Assembly (NCBI GenBank): GCA_031769625.1
Contig: JAUIMM010000200.1
Span: forward strand, 49,622,001-49,686,000
Length of the DNA: 64,000 nt
Origin: Taudactylus pleione
Taxonomy: Eukaryota; Chordata; Amphibia; Anura; Myobatrachidae
Direction: 5' to 3'
Shown: positions 24,901 to 34,105 of the stretch, in pieces
Layout of the letters: every line of letters starts with the position of its first letter
Numbering within the stretch: the stretch's first letter is position 1
Position numbers and translations under genes: made by a program
Notes under the pieces: model-generated
Database searches by the model: none
Seen by the model: the letters and a program-made list of their open reading frames with translations, nothing else
What the model was told of the DNA's origin: nothing

Positions 24901-25027
24901 TGGCAGACGACGTTGATGGCATGTTATCGTCTATGTCATGACTAGTGGCAGCAGCTTCAGCACTAGGAGGAAGTGGTTCTTGATCTTTCTCTATTTTATT
25001 TTTATCGGAGAAAGTTTGGTCCTCCAT
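21911..25027 (-). CDS. hAT-family transposase with BED zinc finger, 1038 aa, intact
   Basis: Cut-and-paste DNA transposase. Residues 1-245 are a basic and acidic low-complexity head. A BED-type zinc finger lies at about 250-300 with ligands C270, C273, H294 and H299. The RNase H-like core follows: LTTDMWTSG (first Asp), GFVISDNATN (second Asp), CFAHTINLVVQ, and, after an insertion domain, the C-terminal hATC dimerisation block at about 918-985 with YLSCPPSSVYSERVFSAAGN carrying the catalytic Glu. An acidic tail of about 50 residues ends the protein. A poly-Ala stretch lies near residue 375-390. No stop or frameshift. The ATG at 25027 has a favourable context (aaatATGG). It is longer than the usual 600-700 aa because of the long head. 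Domesticated use is less likely, since it sits inside its own TIRs and target duplication. Confidence 0.95.
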   Translation of the reverse strand: MEDQTFSDKNKIEKDQEPLPPSAEAAATSHDIDDNMPSTSSAKADAQCHSRGHIQSQMAKFRKMTLKKTFKSAEEKRKLANMPFTTRSGKERLRSIPSMFMTSGSASHDDGSTPPTKKIKRVKLAKAQRRTVLSKKISQIPKESPSVVVVAMPDLPSTGREEVALSTICTPPASAERSTHSPLADMQIEDVTVEVQQDEDTGVAGAEEEVGEEDSDGDVVCLNQAPGETVVVRGMKKPITVMPGQKTKHSTSLVWQYFYPNPDNNCLAICTICKGEISRGRDVNHLGTSSLIRHLQRVHKKLLSSSETLAQTVSSPGTPKSRCPVVSKRLQTTPSTPSSSISSLVRIGSSPAGHITGMTDSPIRDSSGGSCIATPTAAAAAVAAAAGSRSSSQRGSRNTTTFTKQLTLQQSLARRMKYDSSHPEAKRITEALTAMLVLDVRPVSAISAVGFRQLMEVVCPRFQIPSRFHFTRQAIPRLYRNVRKSVLSVLKNAVVHNVHLTTDMWTSGTGQTKDYMTVTAHWVDVSPYAATAAASPVAASQKRQLVTRQATLCITGFSKRHTADNLLEKLREIIAQWLTPLRLSWGFVISDNATNIVRALHLGKFQHVPCFAHTINLVVQNFLKSDRGVQETLWVARKISGHFRHSATACQRLERQQTLLNLPRHHLKQEVVTRWNSTLYMLQRMEEQQKAIQAYTSTYDIGKGGGMHLTQAQWRMISVLCKVLQPFELATREVSSDTASLSQVIPLIRLLQKQLEKVKEELRRSDSARHVGLVDEALHSLCQDSRVVNLLKSDHYILATVLDPRFKAYVVSLFPADTSLQRCKDLLVNTLSAEAERDTSTAPSSFSPATGAARKKLRYPKQPAGGDAGQAGPSLDIWSGLKDLATISDMSTVTAYDTVTIDRMVEDYIGDSIQVGMSDSPYLYWQEKEAIWRPLYKLALFYLSCPPSSVYSERVFSAAGNLVSERRRRLLPQNVEKMMFIKMNYQLFQGDQPPEGTEGPVVVDSSGDELILCEDEDVHTEEGEESVDEEDEDDILPP

Positions 25028-25050
25028 TTATGTTATATCGATTTGATATA

Positions 25051-26836
25051 TACGTGCGGCTAAACACAGAAAATAAATTTTTTTTTGGTTCGGACTGGAG
25101 TGTACTTTGTGGGTTACAGCACCCTTTAACGGTCAAGCCAGCCGGCCCTTTACTTATGACACAGGCGCACTCTTGGCACTACTTTGTTGATGCACGTGCG
25201 GCTACTGCGCACACAATTCACAAACACAGAAAATAATTTTTTTTTGGTTTGGACTGGAGTGTACTTTGGGGGTTACAGCACCCTTTAACGGTCAAGCCAG
25301 CCGGCCCTTTACTTATGACACAGGCGCACGCTTGGCACTACTTTGTTGATGCACGTGCGGCTACTGCGCACACAATTCACAAACACAGAAAATAATTTTT
25401 TTTTGGTTTGGACTGGAGTGTACTTTCGGGGGTTACAGCACCCTTTAACGGTCAAGCCAGCCGGCCCTTTACTTATGACACAGGCGCACGCTTGGCACTA
25501 CTTTGTTGATGCACGTGCGGCTACTGCGCACACAATTCACAAACACAGAAAATAATTTTTTTTTAGGTTTGGACTGGAGTGTACTTTCGGGGGTTACAGC
25601 ACCCTTAACGGTCAAGCCAGCCGGCCCTTTACTTATGACACAGGCGCACGCTTGGCACTACTTTGTTGATGCACGTGCGGCTACTGCGCACACAATTCAC
25701 AAACACAGAAAATAATTTTTTTTTTGGTTTGGACTGGAGTGTACTTTCGGGGGTTACAGCACCCTTAACGGTCAAGCCAGCCGGCCCTTTACTTATGACA
25801 CAGGCGCACGCTTGGCACTACTTTGTTGATGCACGTGCGGCTACTGCGCACACAATTCACAAACACAGAAAATAATTTTTTTTTTGGTTTGGACTGGAGT
25901 GTACTTTCGGGGGTTACAGCACCCTTAACGGTCAAGCCAGCCGGCCCTTTACTTATGACACAGGCGAACGCTTGACACTACTTTGTTGATGCACGTGCGG
26001 CTACTGCGCACACAATTCACAAACACAGAAAATAATTTTTTTTTGGTTTGGACTGGAGTGTACTTTCAGGGGTTACAGCACCCTTTAACGGTCAAGCCAG
26101 CCGGCCCTTTACTTATGACACAGGCGCACGCTTGGCACTACTTTGTTGATGCACGTGCGGCTACTGCGCACACAATTCACAAACACAGAAAATAATTTTT
26201 TTTTGGTTTGGACTGGAGTGTACTTTCGGGGGTTACAGCACCCTTTAACGGTCAAGCCAGCCGGCCCTTTACTTATGACACAGGGGCACTCTTGGCACTA
26301 CTTTGTTGATGCACGTGCGGCTACTGCGCACACAATTCACAAACACAGAAAATAATTTTTTTTTAGGTTTGGACTGGAGTGTACTTTCGGGGGTTACAGC
26401 ACCCTTAACGGTCAAGCCAGCCGGCCCTTTACTTATGATACAGGCGCACGCTTGGCACTACTTTGTTGATGCACGTGCGGCTACTGCGCACACAATTCAC
26501 AAACACAGAAAATAATTTTTTTTTGGTTTGGACTGGAGTGTACTTTCGGGGGTTACAGCACCCTTTAACGGTCAAGCCAGCCGGCCCTTTACTTATGACA
26601 CAGGCGCACGCTTGGCACTACTTTGTTGATGCACGTGCGGCTACTGCGCACACAATTCACAAACACAGAAAATAATTTTTTTTTAGGTTTGGACTGGAGT
26701 GTACTTTCGGGGGTTACAGCACCCTTAACGGTCAAGCCAGCTGGCCCTTTACTTATGACACAGGCGCACGCTTGGCACTACTTTGTTGATGCACGTGCGG
26801 CTACTGCGCACACAATTCACAAACACAGAAAATATA
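25051..26836 (-). repeat. 160-bp tandem array inside the hAT element (about 11 units)
   Basis: The box gcacgtgcgg occurs at 25192, 25351, 25511, 25671, 25831, 25991, 26151, 26311, 26471, 26631 and 26791: one 159-bp step, then nine or more steps of exactly 160 bp. A partial unit begins at 25051. Each unit holds one CACGTG E-box, one T-run of 9-10, and gacacaggcgcac. The array lies between the TATA-type promoter (about 27165) and the transposase start (25027), so it is in the 5'UTR or a 5' intron. The repeated 70-codon plus-strand ORFs it creates are by-products. Confidence 0.95.
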
Positions 26837-27119
26837 TTATTTTTTTAGCACTTGGGGGGAGCACCCCTGATGGACAGAGCACCCCCTGGACAACACTACA
26901 GCACCCCTTTAGGACTGGGACACTGCACAGGACTTTGGAACTGACTGCACAACACAGTCCAGCCAGCCCCTATGGACTTTGAAGTAGTGGACACAGCCCC
27001 TATTAACAACAGCAGCACAGCACAACACAGCCAGCCCCTATGGACTTTGAAGTAGTGGACAACAGCAGCACTACACTACACTACACTACACAGCACTAAC
27101 TCCCACCCTCCCTCTTCAC

Positions 27120-27264
27120 TGTCCACAGCCGAGTGAGAAAATGGCGCCGACGCGGGTACCTTATATAGGATCCAAAACCCGCGAGACTCGGAAGGCGGGA
27201 TGATGACGTTTTGCCTCGATGTCAGATCCGAGTCAGGCGGGAAAAGTCGAGCCTGACTCGGATC
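27120..27264 (-). promoter_or_regulatory. Promoter and right subterminal repeats of the hAT element
   Basis: Reading on the minus strand, a TATA box (cctatataagg, 27161-27171) is preceded by a CRE-like aacgtcatc (about 27202) and followed by ggcgccattttc (about 27140), a YY1-like initiator region. Nearer the right end, gatccgagtcaggc (27225-27238) and gcctgactcggatc (27251-27264) form a perfect 14-bp inverted repeat with a 12-bp loop, followed by more actcggatc copies: candidate transposase-binding sites. Confidence 0.6.
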
Positions 27265-27335
27265 GGACTCGGATCGGGGGGGCTCGGGGGGGTTCGGATT
27301 TCAGAAATCCGAACCCGCTCACCCCTAATATATAT

Positions 27336-28099
27336 ATACTCAGAAATGAAGAATCCAACTGTCTTATCTATGGATAGATAGATCCATAGATCCATGTGCA
27401 CCATTTATGCCAGAGCTTCAACATGCACCTTATATTTGTCCATGAAAAAATTATTATAATCTGGATATTATAAATTGTCAGAGCCAACAGAAGAACTGTT
27501 GGAAGACAACCCAAGCTGTATCTATGCTCTTGATGGCTCAAATCTAATTTCCCTGCCAAAAGCACCAGACCAGAGGCGTAGTGTGGAGCAGGGGCGGGCT
27601 GGGCATGGGGCAGGGTGCCACCTGCCCCCCTGGCCGGTACAACTGAGCAGCATTAGAGCCGGCCGGTCCTTTGCCAGACTGCCTGTCTGGCAGGCTCACA
27701 TCAGCCCGCCGGACCAGCTCTCATCTGCCGGCTGTGCGCTACCAGGAACGCAAATCGGAAGCTGTGGTATACTCCGAATAGCGGGCACTTACGGGTGCCA
27801 GGAGGAGTAGCCGTGGAAGGCAGCAGTGGCAGCCGAGCGGCGCTAGCGGTAGTTGGACTGGTGGCTGCTATATCCCCCCCATCCGGAGAAGTGACCTCAG
27901 TGCTGGTAAGTAACTGTGGCTCTCTCTGGGAGGGGGAGGAGGAGTGATTGCTGCCCAACACTGCTGGTGATACCATGTACTCAGCTCCCACCCCAGTGCC
28001 TTATGCCTCCCACTTGACTGCCTCACACTTAACTCCCTGCTCACTGCACCTAGGGGCCTATTTATTCACCCACACTGCCTTTACCTGTTTATACACAGT
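27336..28099. other. No gene; diverged interspersed repeats
   Basis: Contains a tract beginning cagaggcgtagtg (about 27571) that resembles the end of a common small DNA transposon and a GC-rich stretch to 27960. Small ORFs lack domains. Confidence 0.35.
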
Positions 28100-28141
28100 C
28101 TTTATATATATATATATATATATATATACTCTGTGTGTGTA

Positions 28142-28181
<40 letters not shown>

Positions 28182-28275
28182 CACATACATACATTATATA
28201 TATATATATATACACACACATACATACATAATATATATATATATACATATACAGTATACATAGTGTTTGTGTATA
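28100..28275. repeat. (TA)n / (CA)n compound microsatellite
   Basis: Long runs of TA interspersed with acacac and catacata. The overlapping ORFs (27948-28628 on plus, 28058-28387 on minus) are low-complexity artefacts. Confidence 0.95.
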
Positions 28276-29185
28276 TATACTTGTCCCCTTGTGAGCTCAC
28301 TTCGCTCACCACATTATTATGTTCCCCCTCTATGTCCACGTGGATAGTAGGGAATGACGTTGGACAGCAACTGATGTCAGGGTACATCTACGGAGGAGGA
28401 TCTATCCATCTGCCCCCTTGTCTTTCTCCTCCACCCACTCTCCTCTCCATCTTTCTGTTAATGCCCCTTTTTCCTTGCTCTTCTATTATCCCCTTCTTAC
28501 CTCCTCCTCTCCCTTCAATCATATCTCTTCCCTGCTACATCTGTTTCCCCACTACATACCCGCCCTCCCCCCTACAAATCCCCTTCCTCCACCACACACA
28601 TGCTCCCTTCTCCCCACTACACTTTTAACCTCCTCTCCCATACACATCCACTCTTCGCATTCAGTACCACAAAACTGAACCTAAGGATGGCAAGTCTGTT
28701 ACTAAGTCACTTATTTATCACAATCTGAATTTTGTATGTAGATGTGATAAATATTTTATGCCCAAATTCACAATGTGTTAATATTTTCATGCAAATTTAC
28801 TAAAATCTTCTTGCCAGGAGACGGGCTCTGATAAGATCCTACCCTGGAATAGAGCTGGAAGCAGTGTGATAGCGTAACGCTATCACAATGCTTTCTGGTT
28901 CGGGTCCTCGGCACACACTGTGCATGAGCAGCTTTCAAGGGCCAACAGAGAGGGATACAGAGCACCCCTCTCCAGGAAAATAGTAGCCCATAGGCTACTA
29001 TAGGGTAACGCCATCTTGAGATAGCGTTACCCTATCGGGGCCAAGCTCCACAATGTGCTGCTAGAAAAGCCAGGGCCACTTGCTTGTGTTTGCCCCCCAG
29101 ACTAAAGGTTGCCCCTGGTGTGGAGCAATGGTGAGTGGATCAAGCACACGCTCCCCTCCCATCCTTGTCCAGAACTGTGCCAGGG
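28276..29185. other. No gene; pyrimidine-rich tract and unassigned repeat
   Basis: 28410-28660 is almost pure C/T on the plus strand. 28860-29040 has two short palindromes built on gatagcgtaacgctatc and gggtaacgcc...gcgttaccc, suggesting a small interspersed repeat. Nothing coding recognised. Confidence 0.4.
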
Positions 29186-29711
29186 GGGGTGTGGCCAGCA
29201 TATTGAAAAATAGTGCAGCCAAAGCTGTGATCCCAGTTCATTGGAAATCTACCTCTCCTCCCACTATAAATGAATGGTTCTCTAGACTGGAGTTCTACAT
29301 GATTATGGACGATCTCATGATGTCTAGTGCTACTAAATTTAACGAGTTTAGCGCAATCTGGACCCCTTGGCTTTTGTTTAAAGAGTCTCCCTCCTATCTC
29401 AATATTGTTCAGGGTGGGTGCTAAATAATTTTTTGGGTTTTCTAGTTTGCTTGAATTGTTTCTCGGGTGACACCCCTCTTTTTCTCATTTTCCTAATTTC
29501 TCTTTTCTACTTTATTTTTATCACTAATTGTTTTCAGTTGTTGATGCTTAAGGTGTGATATGTTTTGCTCTCTGTGATATGGCAAATTTATTTAATTTAT
29601 TATATATTTTGAGGTTGGAATTTTTTTTTGCACCATGTCGGTATTTCATACCATGTGTTAATGGTTTTGGTGATATTAATAAAAACTTTAATTGCAAAAA
29701 AAAAAAATGTT
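29186..29711 (+). mobile_element. 5'-truncated L1-like LINE 3 (3' end only)
   Basis: Encodes only the last 75 or so residues of ORF2 (SAAKAVIPVHWKS, then INEWFSRLEFY and FSAIWTPWLLF) to the stop at about 29423, a T-rich 3'UTR, AATAAA at about 29679 and an A-run at 29697-29707. Typical dead-on-arrival truncated insertion. The left boundary is estimated from where ORF2 similarity starts. No clear target-site duplication found. Confidence 0.75.
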
Positions 29712-29943
29712 CCCCACAGTCAGTGGTGGCTTTCCCACTAGGCACATGCCTAGGGGTGTCACTTGATGGGGATGGTCCAGCAGACTGACCCCCTCCCCTT
29801 TCTCCCCCACCCCCAGTGACCCATGAGCTGCATTTGAGCAGCAGGCCTTTTTTTTTTACCCGGAGAGGGAGAGTGACTTCCTTGTGAGCAGGGGGGCAGA
29901 GCTACAGGGACAGAGCAGAGCAGGGCTGCTGTCTAAACCTGGC

Positions 29944-30066
29944 CATGAGTGGGTCCAGTGTATTGCATGTAAAGGGTGGGCTCATATTGCTTGCGTAAGA
30001 GGTGATGCAGTAGCATTTACTTGCACTAATTGTGAATCAGAAATAGACAGTGAAGACGATAAGTGA
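29944..30066 (+). pseudogene. C-terminal zinc-finger fragment of a transposable-element protein
   Basis: A short frame has C-x2-C (CIAC), WAH, a further Cys, and C-x2-C (CTNC) followed by an acidic tail and a stop. This PHD-like tail is typical of the C-terminus of pogo/Tigger- or jerky-type DDE transposases, but the catalytic domain is absent, so family assignment is open. The sequence on either side (29712-29943) is unassigned. Confidence 0.5.
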
Positions 30067-30090
30067 TGTCTGTCATTGTCATCAGACTAT

Positions 30091-30578
30091 GGGCCTGATT
30101 CATTACCAATCGCAACTGCGATTACACACGCAATTGGCCAATTGTTGCGTTTTGCGAATGCGTTCTGCGCATGCACAAAAGTATCCCTGCGATCGAAGTG
30201 TCTATGCAGAGTGATTGACAGGAAGTGATCGTATGGTGGACGGTGAGACGCAGCTGTGCCAGTGTGTTTGAACGCCGTTACAGGGGCATGCATAAAGTAG
30301 CCACTGCGATGCCATACGCAGCTTGGGCTTTCACTGCGTGCAATGAGGTTAGCAATTTCTGAGTAAGGTCAGACGTTGTGCAAGTGTGCGTGACGCTGCG
30401 ATGGTACTTGATATTACCGACGGTTTTACAGACTTGCTCAGTATTATGAATGTGTGTAAGGTACAGTGGGCGTCCTTATGTTTGGCTGCAATGGCAATGC
30501 GATTGCAATCATTAGCATATTGTCGCAGTGAGACTGCGTGCGATTACGGAGCTATAGCGATCCATAATGAATCAGGCC
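30091..30578. mobile_element. MITE with ggcctgattcatta ends
   Basis: Inverted ends ggcctgattcatta (30092) and taatgaatcaggcc (30565-30578) enclose about 490 bp rich in gcgat/atcgc words with no coding capacity. The target-site duplication is unclear, so the superfamily is not assigned. Confidence 0.75.
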
Positions 30579-30794
30579 ATATATACTAAATATATGCCAA
30601 ATGTGATTTTGTGATAAATGTACAAAGTTTTCTAATGAACGCTTTTTATATTAAGATTTTGTGTCGATTATTTTGTCTGTAACAAATTACCCCAACCCCT
30701 TAACAACTTACCCTCGTCGGGGGCAGGTTGTTACGATTATTTTTGCTCCGAAAAACATGTTTTTATTTTTAATAATAATTATTGGATGTAACTT

Positions 30795-31092
30795 AAGCTG
30801 CATATACACGTAAAGATTTTCTGCCCAACCATCCAACTAGTTGATTGGTTGGAATGAAAATCTAGTAAGGTATGAAAGCAAATGACAATCGGCAATTTGC
30901 TCCCAATCGCCGGAAAATGGACAAAAACTGTTTTTTTTTAACAAATTGTTTAGATCAAACATTCATCTGTTTTCTGGCATTTAGGAGCAAATTGCTGATC
31001 ATCAGTTACTCCCATACGTTACCAGATTTTCATTCCAACCAATCAACTAGTTGGATTGTTGGACAGAAAATCTTTATGTGTGTAACCAGCTT
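30795..31092. mobile_element. Foldback MITE, about 300 bp
   Basis: Arms of about 73 bp (30795-30868 and 31019-31092) are inverted copies of each other, sharing aaagattttctg and ccaactagttgattggttgg. The middle is AT-rich. No transposase, so non-autonomous. Confidence 0.85.
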
Positions 31093-31507
31093 TACGCCCA
31101 ATTTAAATAGAAGAATACTGTTTTGTTTGTACATTTTCTGTTTGGTTGGGATTAAATATTTTTGAGATATTTGAATTTCTGTATTTTTGTAACAACTAGC
31201 TGCGCCTTCCCCTACAGTATAAAAACAGATGATTTTTGTAGCCAGCACTTTCTGGCTTGATGGTCAAAATCTTATAATACAAATGTCTATACACAAGCAA
31301 TCAAGAAGCAGACTCTCCATACACTGTGCCCTGTTCCTGAACGCTCCACTCTTTGTTGCTACCTTGGATTAATTACTGTATTGGTGAGATGGGTGCTGTT
31401 AGACATCAATTATTTAATTTAGCCCAGTTTACTGCGATGGGGATATGACTTAGAAATTCAGATGCAGAACACTTTGTACTAAGTGGAATAAGTAATATCA
31501 CAGGGAC
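31093..31507. other. No gene seen
   Basis: AT-rich unique-looking sequence with no recognisable domain or repeat structure. Confidence 0.4.
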
Positions 31508-31885
31508 AGAGACGTATTTATAGAGGAGGGGGCCAGTGTTAACTCACCATCAGGGGCACCCCCCTCTCTCCGGCGGACGCGGCGTACTGACACTAGACTT
31601 TGCGCACTAGTCTGTGCCCAGAGTCTACTGCGCGTGCGCAGTACACCGGGAAAATGGTGCGGCAGCCATTTTCCCGGCAATTTCCATACTGCACATGCGC
31701 AGAACACCGGGAAAGAGGCCGCTGCGGCCACTTTCCAGGCATTCTGTGTAGCACCTCTCTAGCTGACGTAGGACTTTGGAGAGGTAAGTATTTGGAAGTA
31801 TGGGTGCAGGGTGTGTGGTGTGGGCCCTCCTGGACCCAGGGGCCCGTGTGCCCCACACCCTGTACCCATTGTAGATACGCCATGG
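31508..31885. mobile_element. Probable MITE with gacgtat(t/c)tata-type ends
   Basis: The left end cagagacgtatttatag and the right end (read inward) ggcgtatctacaatgg are imperfect inverted repeats about 375 bp apart. The interior has two further copies of a cgccgggaaaatgg/ccattttcccgg motif arranged as inverted repeats around 31650-31740. ORFs on the minus strand in this stretch are composition artefacts. Confidence 0.5.
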
Positions 31886-32359
31886 GACATAACTCTCATA
31901 TTACCTTCTGGGCAATTTCTCACTACAGTTGCAGGAGACATGTATAGGCAGTTCTATAAAGGACATAAAAGCTAAAAGCTACACAGTTTAACTGCGATGT
32001 GAGGGTAAAAGGAAGGAGCGATCTTGATCTGATGATATCAAGTGAAGGGGAGAAGCAGAGGTCACGGGAGGAATGAGCTGCGCCCTCTAGAAATACAGTG
32101 CCGCATGATTTCTCTGTATGGCAGTAGCGACATTTGTCTTAACAAAGGAGTGGCAGAGCTTTCAGTGGCGCCCCCGCCATCTCAGGGCTGTTCTGCTGCT
32201 GAAGATCAGGTGGATGATCCCGGCAGCCAATCACTACATTGAGGGAAATCAAACCATGGGAAGTCCACTCCTGGTGGTGCACCCTGTCCCCTCCAGAAGC
32301 CAGAGCACATGCCCCACCTACTCTGCCCTCACTACGCCCCTGCAGCAAAAGAAAAACCT
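31886..32359. other. No gene; unassigned repeat-like sequence
   Basis: Short ORFs without domains. Nothing recognised. Confidence 0.3.
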
Positions 32360-32565
32360 TTTGTCTCAGTAGAAAACTTTTGTTCCCGTGGAATATAAGT
32401 GCTTGGCCATCAAATGGGCCAATGAGGACTTGCATTATTGTCTACTTGGCGGAGAGTTTACACTGGTAACAGATCACATGCCACTTCGCTGGATGCATTG
32501 CCAACAGGAAGGTTAACGCTAAGATGTCCCGATGGTTTTGTTCTCAGTGTAGCACAGACCAGAGG
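32360..32565 (+). pseudogene. Gypsy-type retrotransposon RNase H fragment
   Basis: A short open stretch from about 32382 to a TAA at about 32512 reads EYKCLAIKWANEDLHYCLLG followed by GEFTLVTDHMPLRWM, the signature of the RNase H domain of Ty3/Gypsy pol (TDH with the catalytic Asp). A one-base break follows, after which NAKMSRWF continues in another frame. It is an isolated fragment with no LTR nearby. Confidence 0.75.
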
Positions 32566-33040
32566 TTCTACATAAAAAAAGGCCTCTCTAGACAGTATGT
32601 GCACCTCACAAAATATGTACCCCCTACTTGGCGTTGCTAGGTGGTGGATATGTGGCAATGGGAGCTCCGCTCCCTGGATTTCCAATGTTAATTGACAGGC
32701 TGCGAGCTGCAGATTAGACACATAGGGGGGAATTCAATTGTTTTTTTGGGGGGGCGTGCAATTTCACTGCCCTGTTTTTCGCCGTCATCGCAGCTAGCCA
32801 GCCTGCTGGTTAGGTCGCAATTCAAATTATTGTATTGTGGGCGTGTAAAAGTGGCGGGCGGCGAAGATCATTTCTTCCCGCCTTGTTAAATGCGCGCCCG
32901 GCTTCCCGACGTTAGGCAAGGTCATTTGTGTAGTGCAGAGCGTACTACAAACCAAAACACCGGTGCTGCCAGTACTGTCCCCCCATATATATTGTTCCTT
33001 AGGAGTGTCCCCAGATGTGGTCCCCCATGCCAGTTACAAA
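32566..33040. other. No gene; possible transposon terminus
   Basis: A phrase aggggggaattcaattg at about 32725 resembles the terminal repeat of a common frog MITE, but no opposite end was found. Otherwise unassigned. Confidence 0.35.
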
Positions 33041-33241
33041 TACAATACTTACCTTGATCCCCGCTTCTGCACCCACCGCCGCCGTCCGCAACTCTGTTCT
33101 CCACCGTCTCTTCACCCACAAGCGGAACCGGGCTGGAGCACACTCCCAAGCCAGCCTTCCGGCTCCCGCCGTGGGTGAAGAGACGTGGGAGGACAGAGTT
33201 GCAGACGGTGGCGGCAGCGGGGATAAAGGTAAGTATTGTAT
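33041..33241. repeat. GC-rich foldback repeat
   Basis: Arms of about 75 bp (33041-33119 and 33170-33241) pair in inverted orientation (aatactttacctt..., ccccgc, ccgtc, gcaactctgt, gtctcttcaccca) around a 50-bp loop. Short ORFs on both strands arise from this symmetry. Confidence 0.8.
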
Positions 33242-33439
33242 TTCACCCACGGCGGAATCCAGGAGGGTGAGCTCCAGCCCGGCTCAGCCCATGGGTGCTT
33301 GACTGCTAATACTAACTTGTTTTAGCAGCCAAACAACCACGGACGGGGGATGGACAGGAGCTCACTCCAGAGCCAGCCTTCCAGCAGAGAGACTCCATCT
33401 AATCGAACCTGAAAGTAGTAGGAGGAATAACATAACCAA

Positions 33440-34105
33440 GAACACCAAGCATAAACAACAGTGGGCAGTCATTACTAACTATGACGCCCAACACAATTAG
33501 AAAAAATGGTAAAAAAACACTGGCATCTATTACTCAAGACACCCCATCCTGAAATGTATAATCCCTGATCAATCATCTTTTGTATACAGGAGGGCAAAGA
33601 ATCTAAAAAAACATCTAGTTAAGAGTACCTTACCAGTACCTCTAAAAAACCTAATACGGGCCAAAGACTTTCACCGGTGTGGGTTGTGAATTTGGTGCAA
33701 AAATGTGAAAGACAACAACACAAAATACAATGCAGTGGAAGTAATTGGAGTGAGGTTGAAAATCAAGGAATTCATTACTTGTAACACGCCGAATGTCATC
33801 TATCTGGTTGAATGCTCATGTGGCCTTTTTTTACAGTGGACACACTACAAGACCACTAAAATTTAGAATTTCGGAGCATCTACGGAACATAAGAAAAGGA
33901 CTCCAAACACACCACCTATCCGATCACTTTAGGATGGAACACAAGTGCTCCACCAAAACACATGCGTAGATTTATTGGCATTAGGCATATAAAATCCTCT
34001 TGGAGAGACAAGAACATAGAAAACAATTTAGCAAAGGCAGAGATGAAGACCATCTTTAATCATAAAACCCTTCATCCAAAGGGTTTAAACCAGGATTTCG
34101 AATGA
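33440..34105 (+). pseudogene. Penelope-like element 3: C-terminal RT and GIY-YIG fragment
   Basis: Degraded frames spell a PLE thumb-linker (FVYRRAKNLKKHL), a Cys region (FHRCG and CKNVKD), the endonuclease entry VIYLVECSCGLF at about 33799, the EHLRNIRKG-type block in a shifted frame, and the conserved tail HPKGLNQDFE ending at TGA 34103-34105. The catalytic RT is absent. Several frameshifts and stops. The 5' part was lost or never inserted, as is common for PLEs. Confidence 0.8.

Larger units (their letters stand above)
21277..27327 (-). mobile_element. Complete hAT transposon, 6051 bp
   Basis: Short terminal inverted repeats (taggggtgtgcaccgg on the left, taggggtgagcggg reading in from the right) are flanked by an identical 8-bp duplication, atatatat, at 21269-21276 and 27328-27335. 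Eight bases is the hAT target-site length, although this duplication is low-complexity. Inside, on the minus strand, are a TATA-type promoter, an upstream tandem array and a single uninterrupted 1038-aa transposase. Subterminal repeats lie at both ends. All parts expected of an autonomous element are present. Confidence 0.9.

Noticed and set aside
25051..26836. Regularly spaced array considered as CRISPR-like
   Set aside because: Whole 160-bp units repeat with no unique spacers, inside a eukaryotic transposon.
25343..26982. Series of near-identical 70-codon plus-strand ORFs at 160-bp spacing
   Set aside because: They are one frame through the tandem array, with length set by the unit; they lie antisense to the hAT leader and have no domains.
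27948..28628. 226-aa plus-strand ORF and 109-aa minus-strand ORF
   Set aside because: They run through a TA/CA microsatellite and a pyrimidine-rich tract; composition artefacts.
31593..31947. Overlapping 77-115 aa ORFs on both strands
   Set aside because: Inside a GC-rich MITE-like repeat with internal inverted repeats; no domain or splice context.
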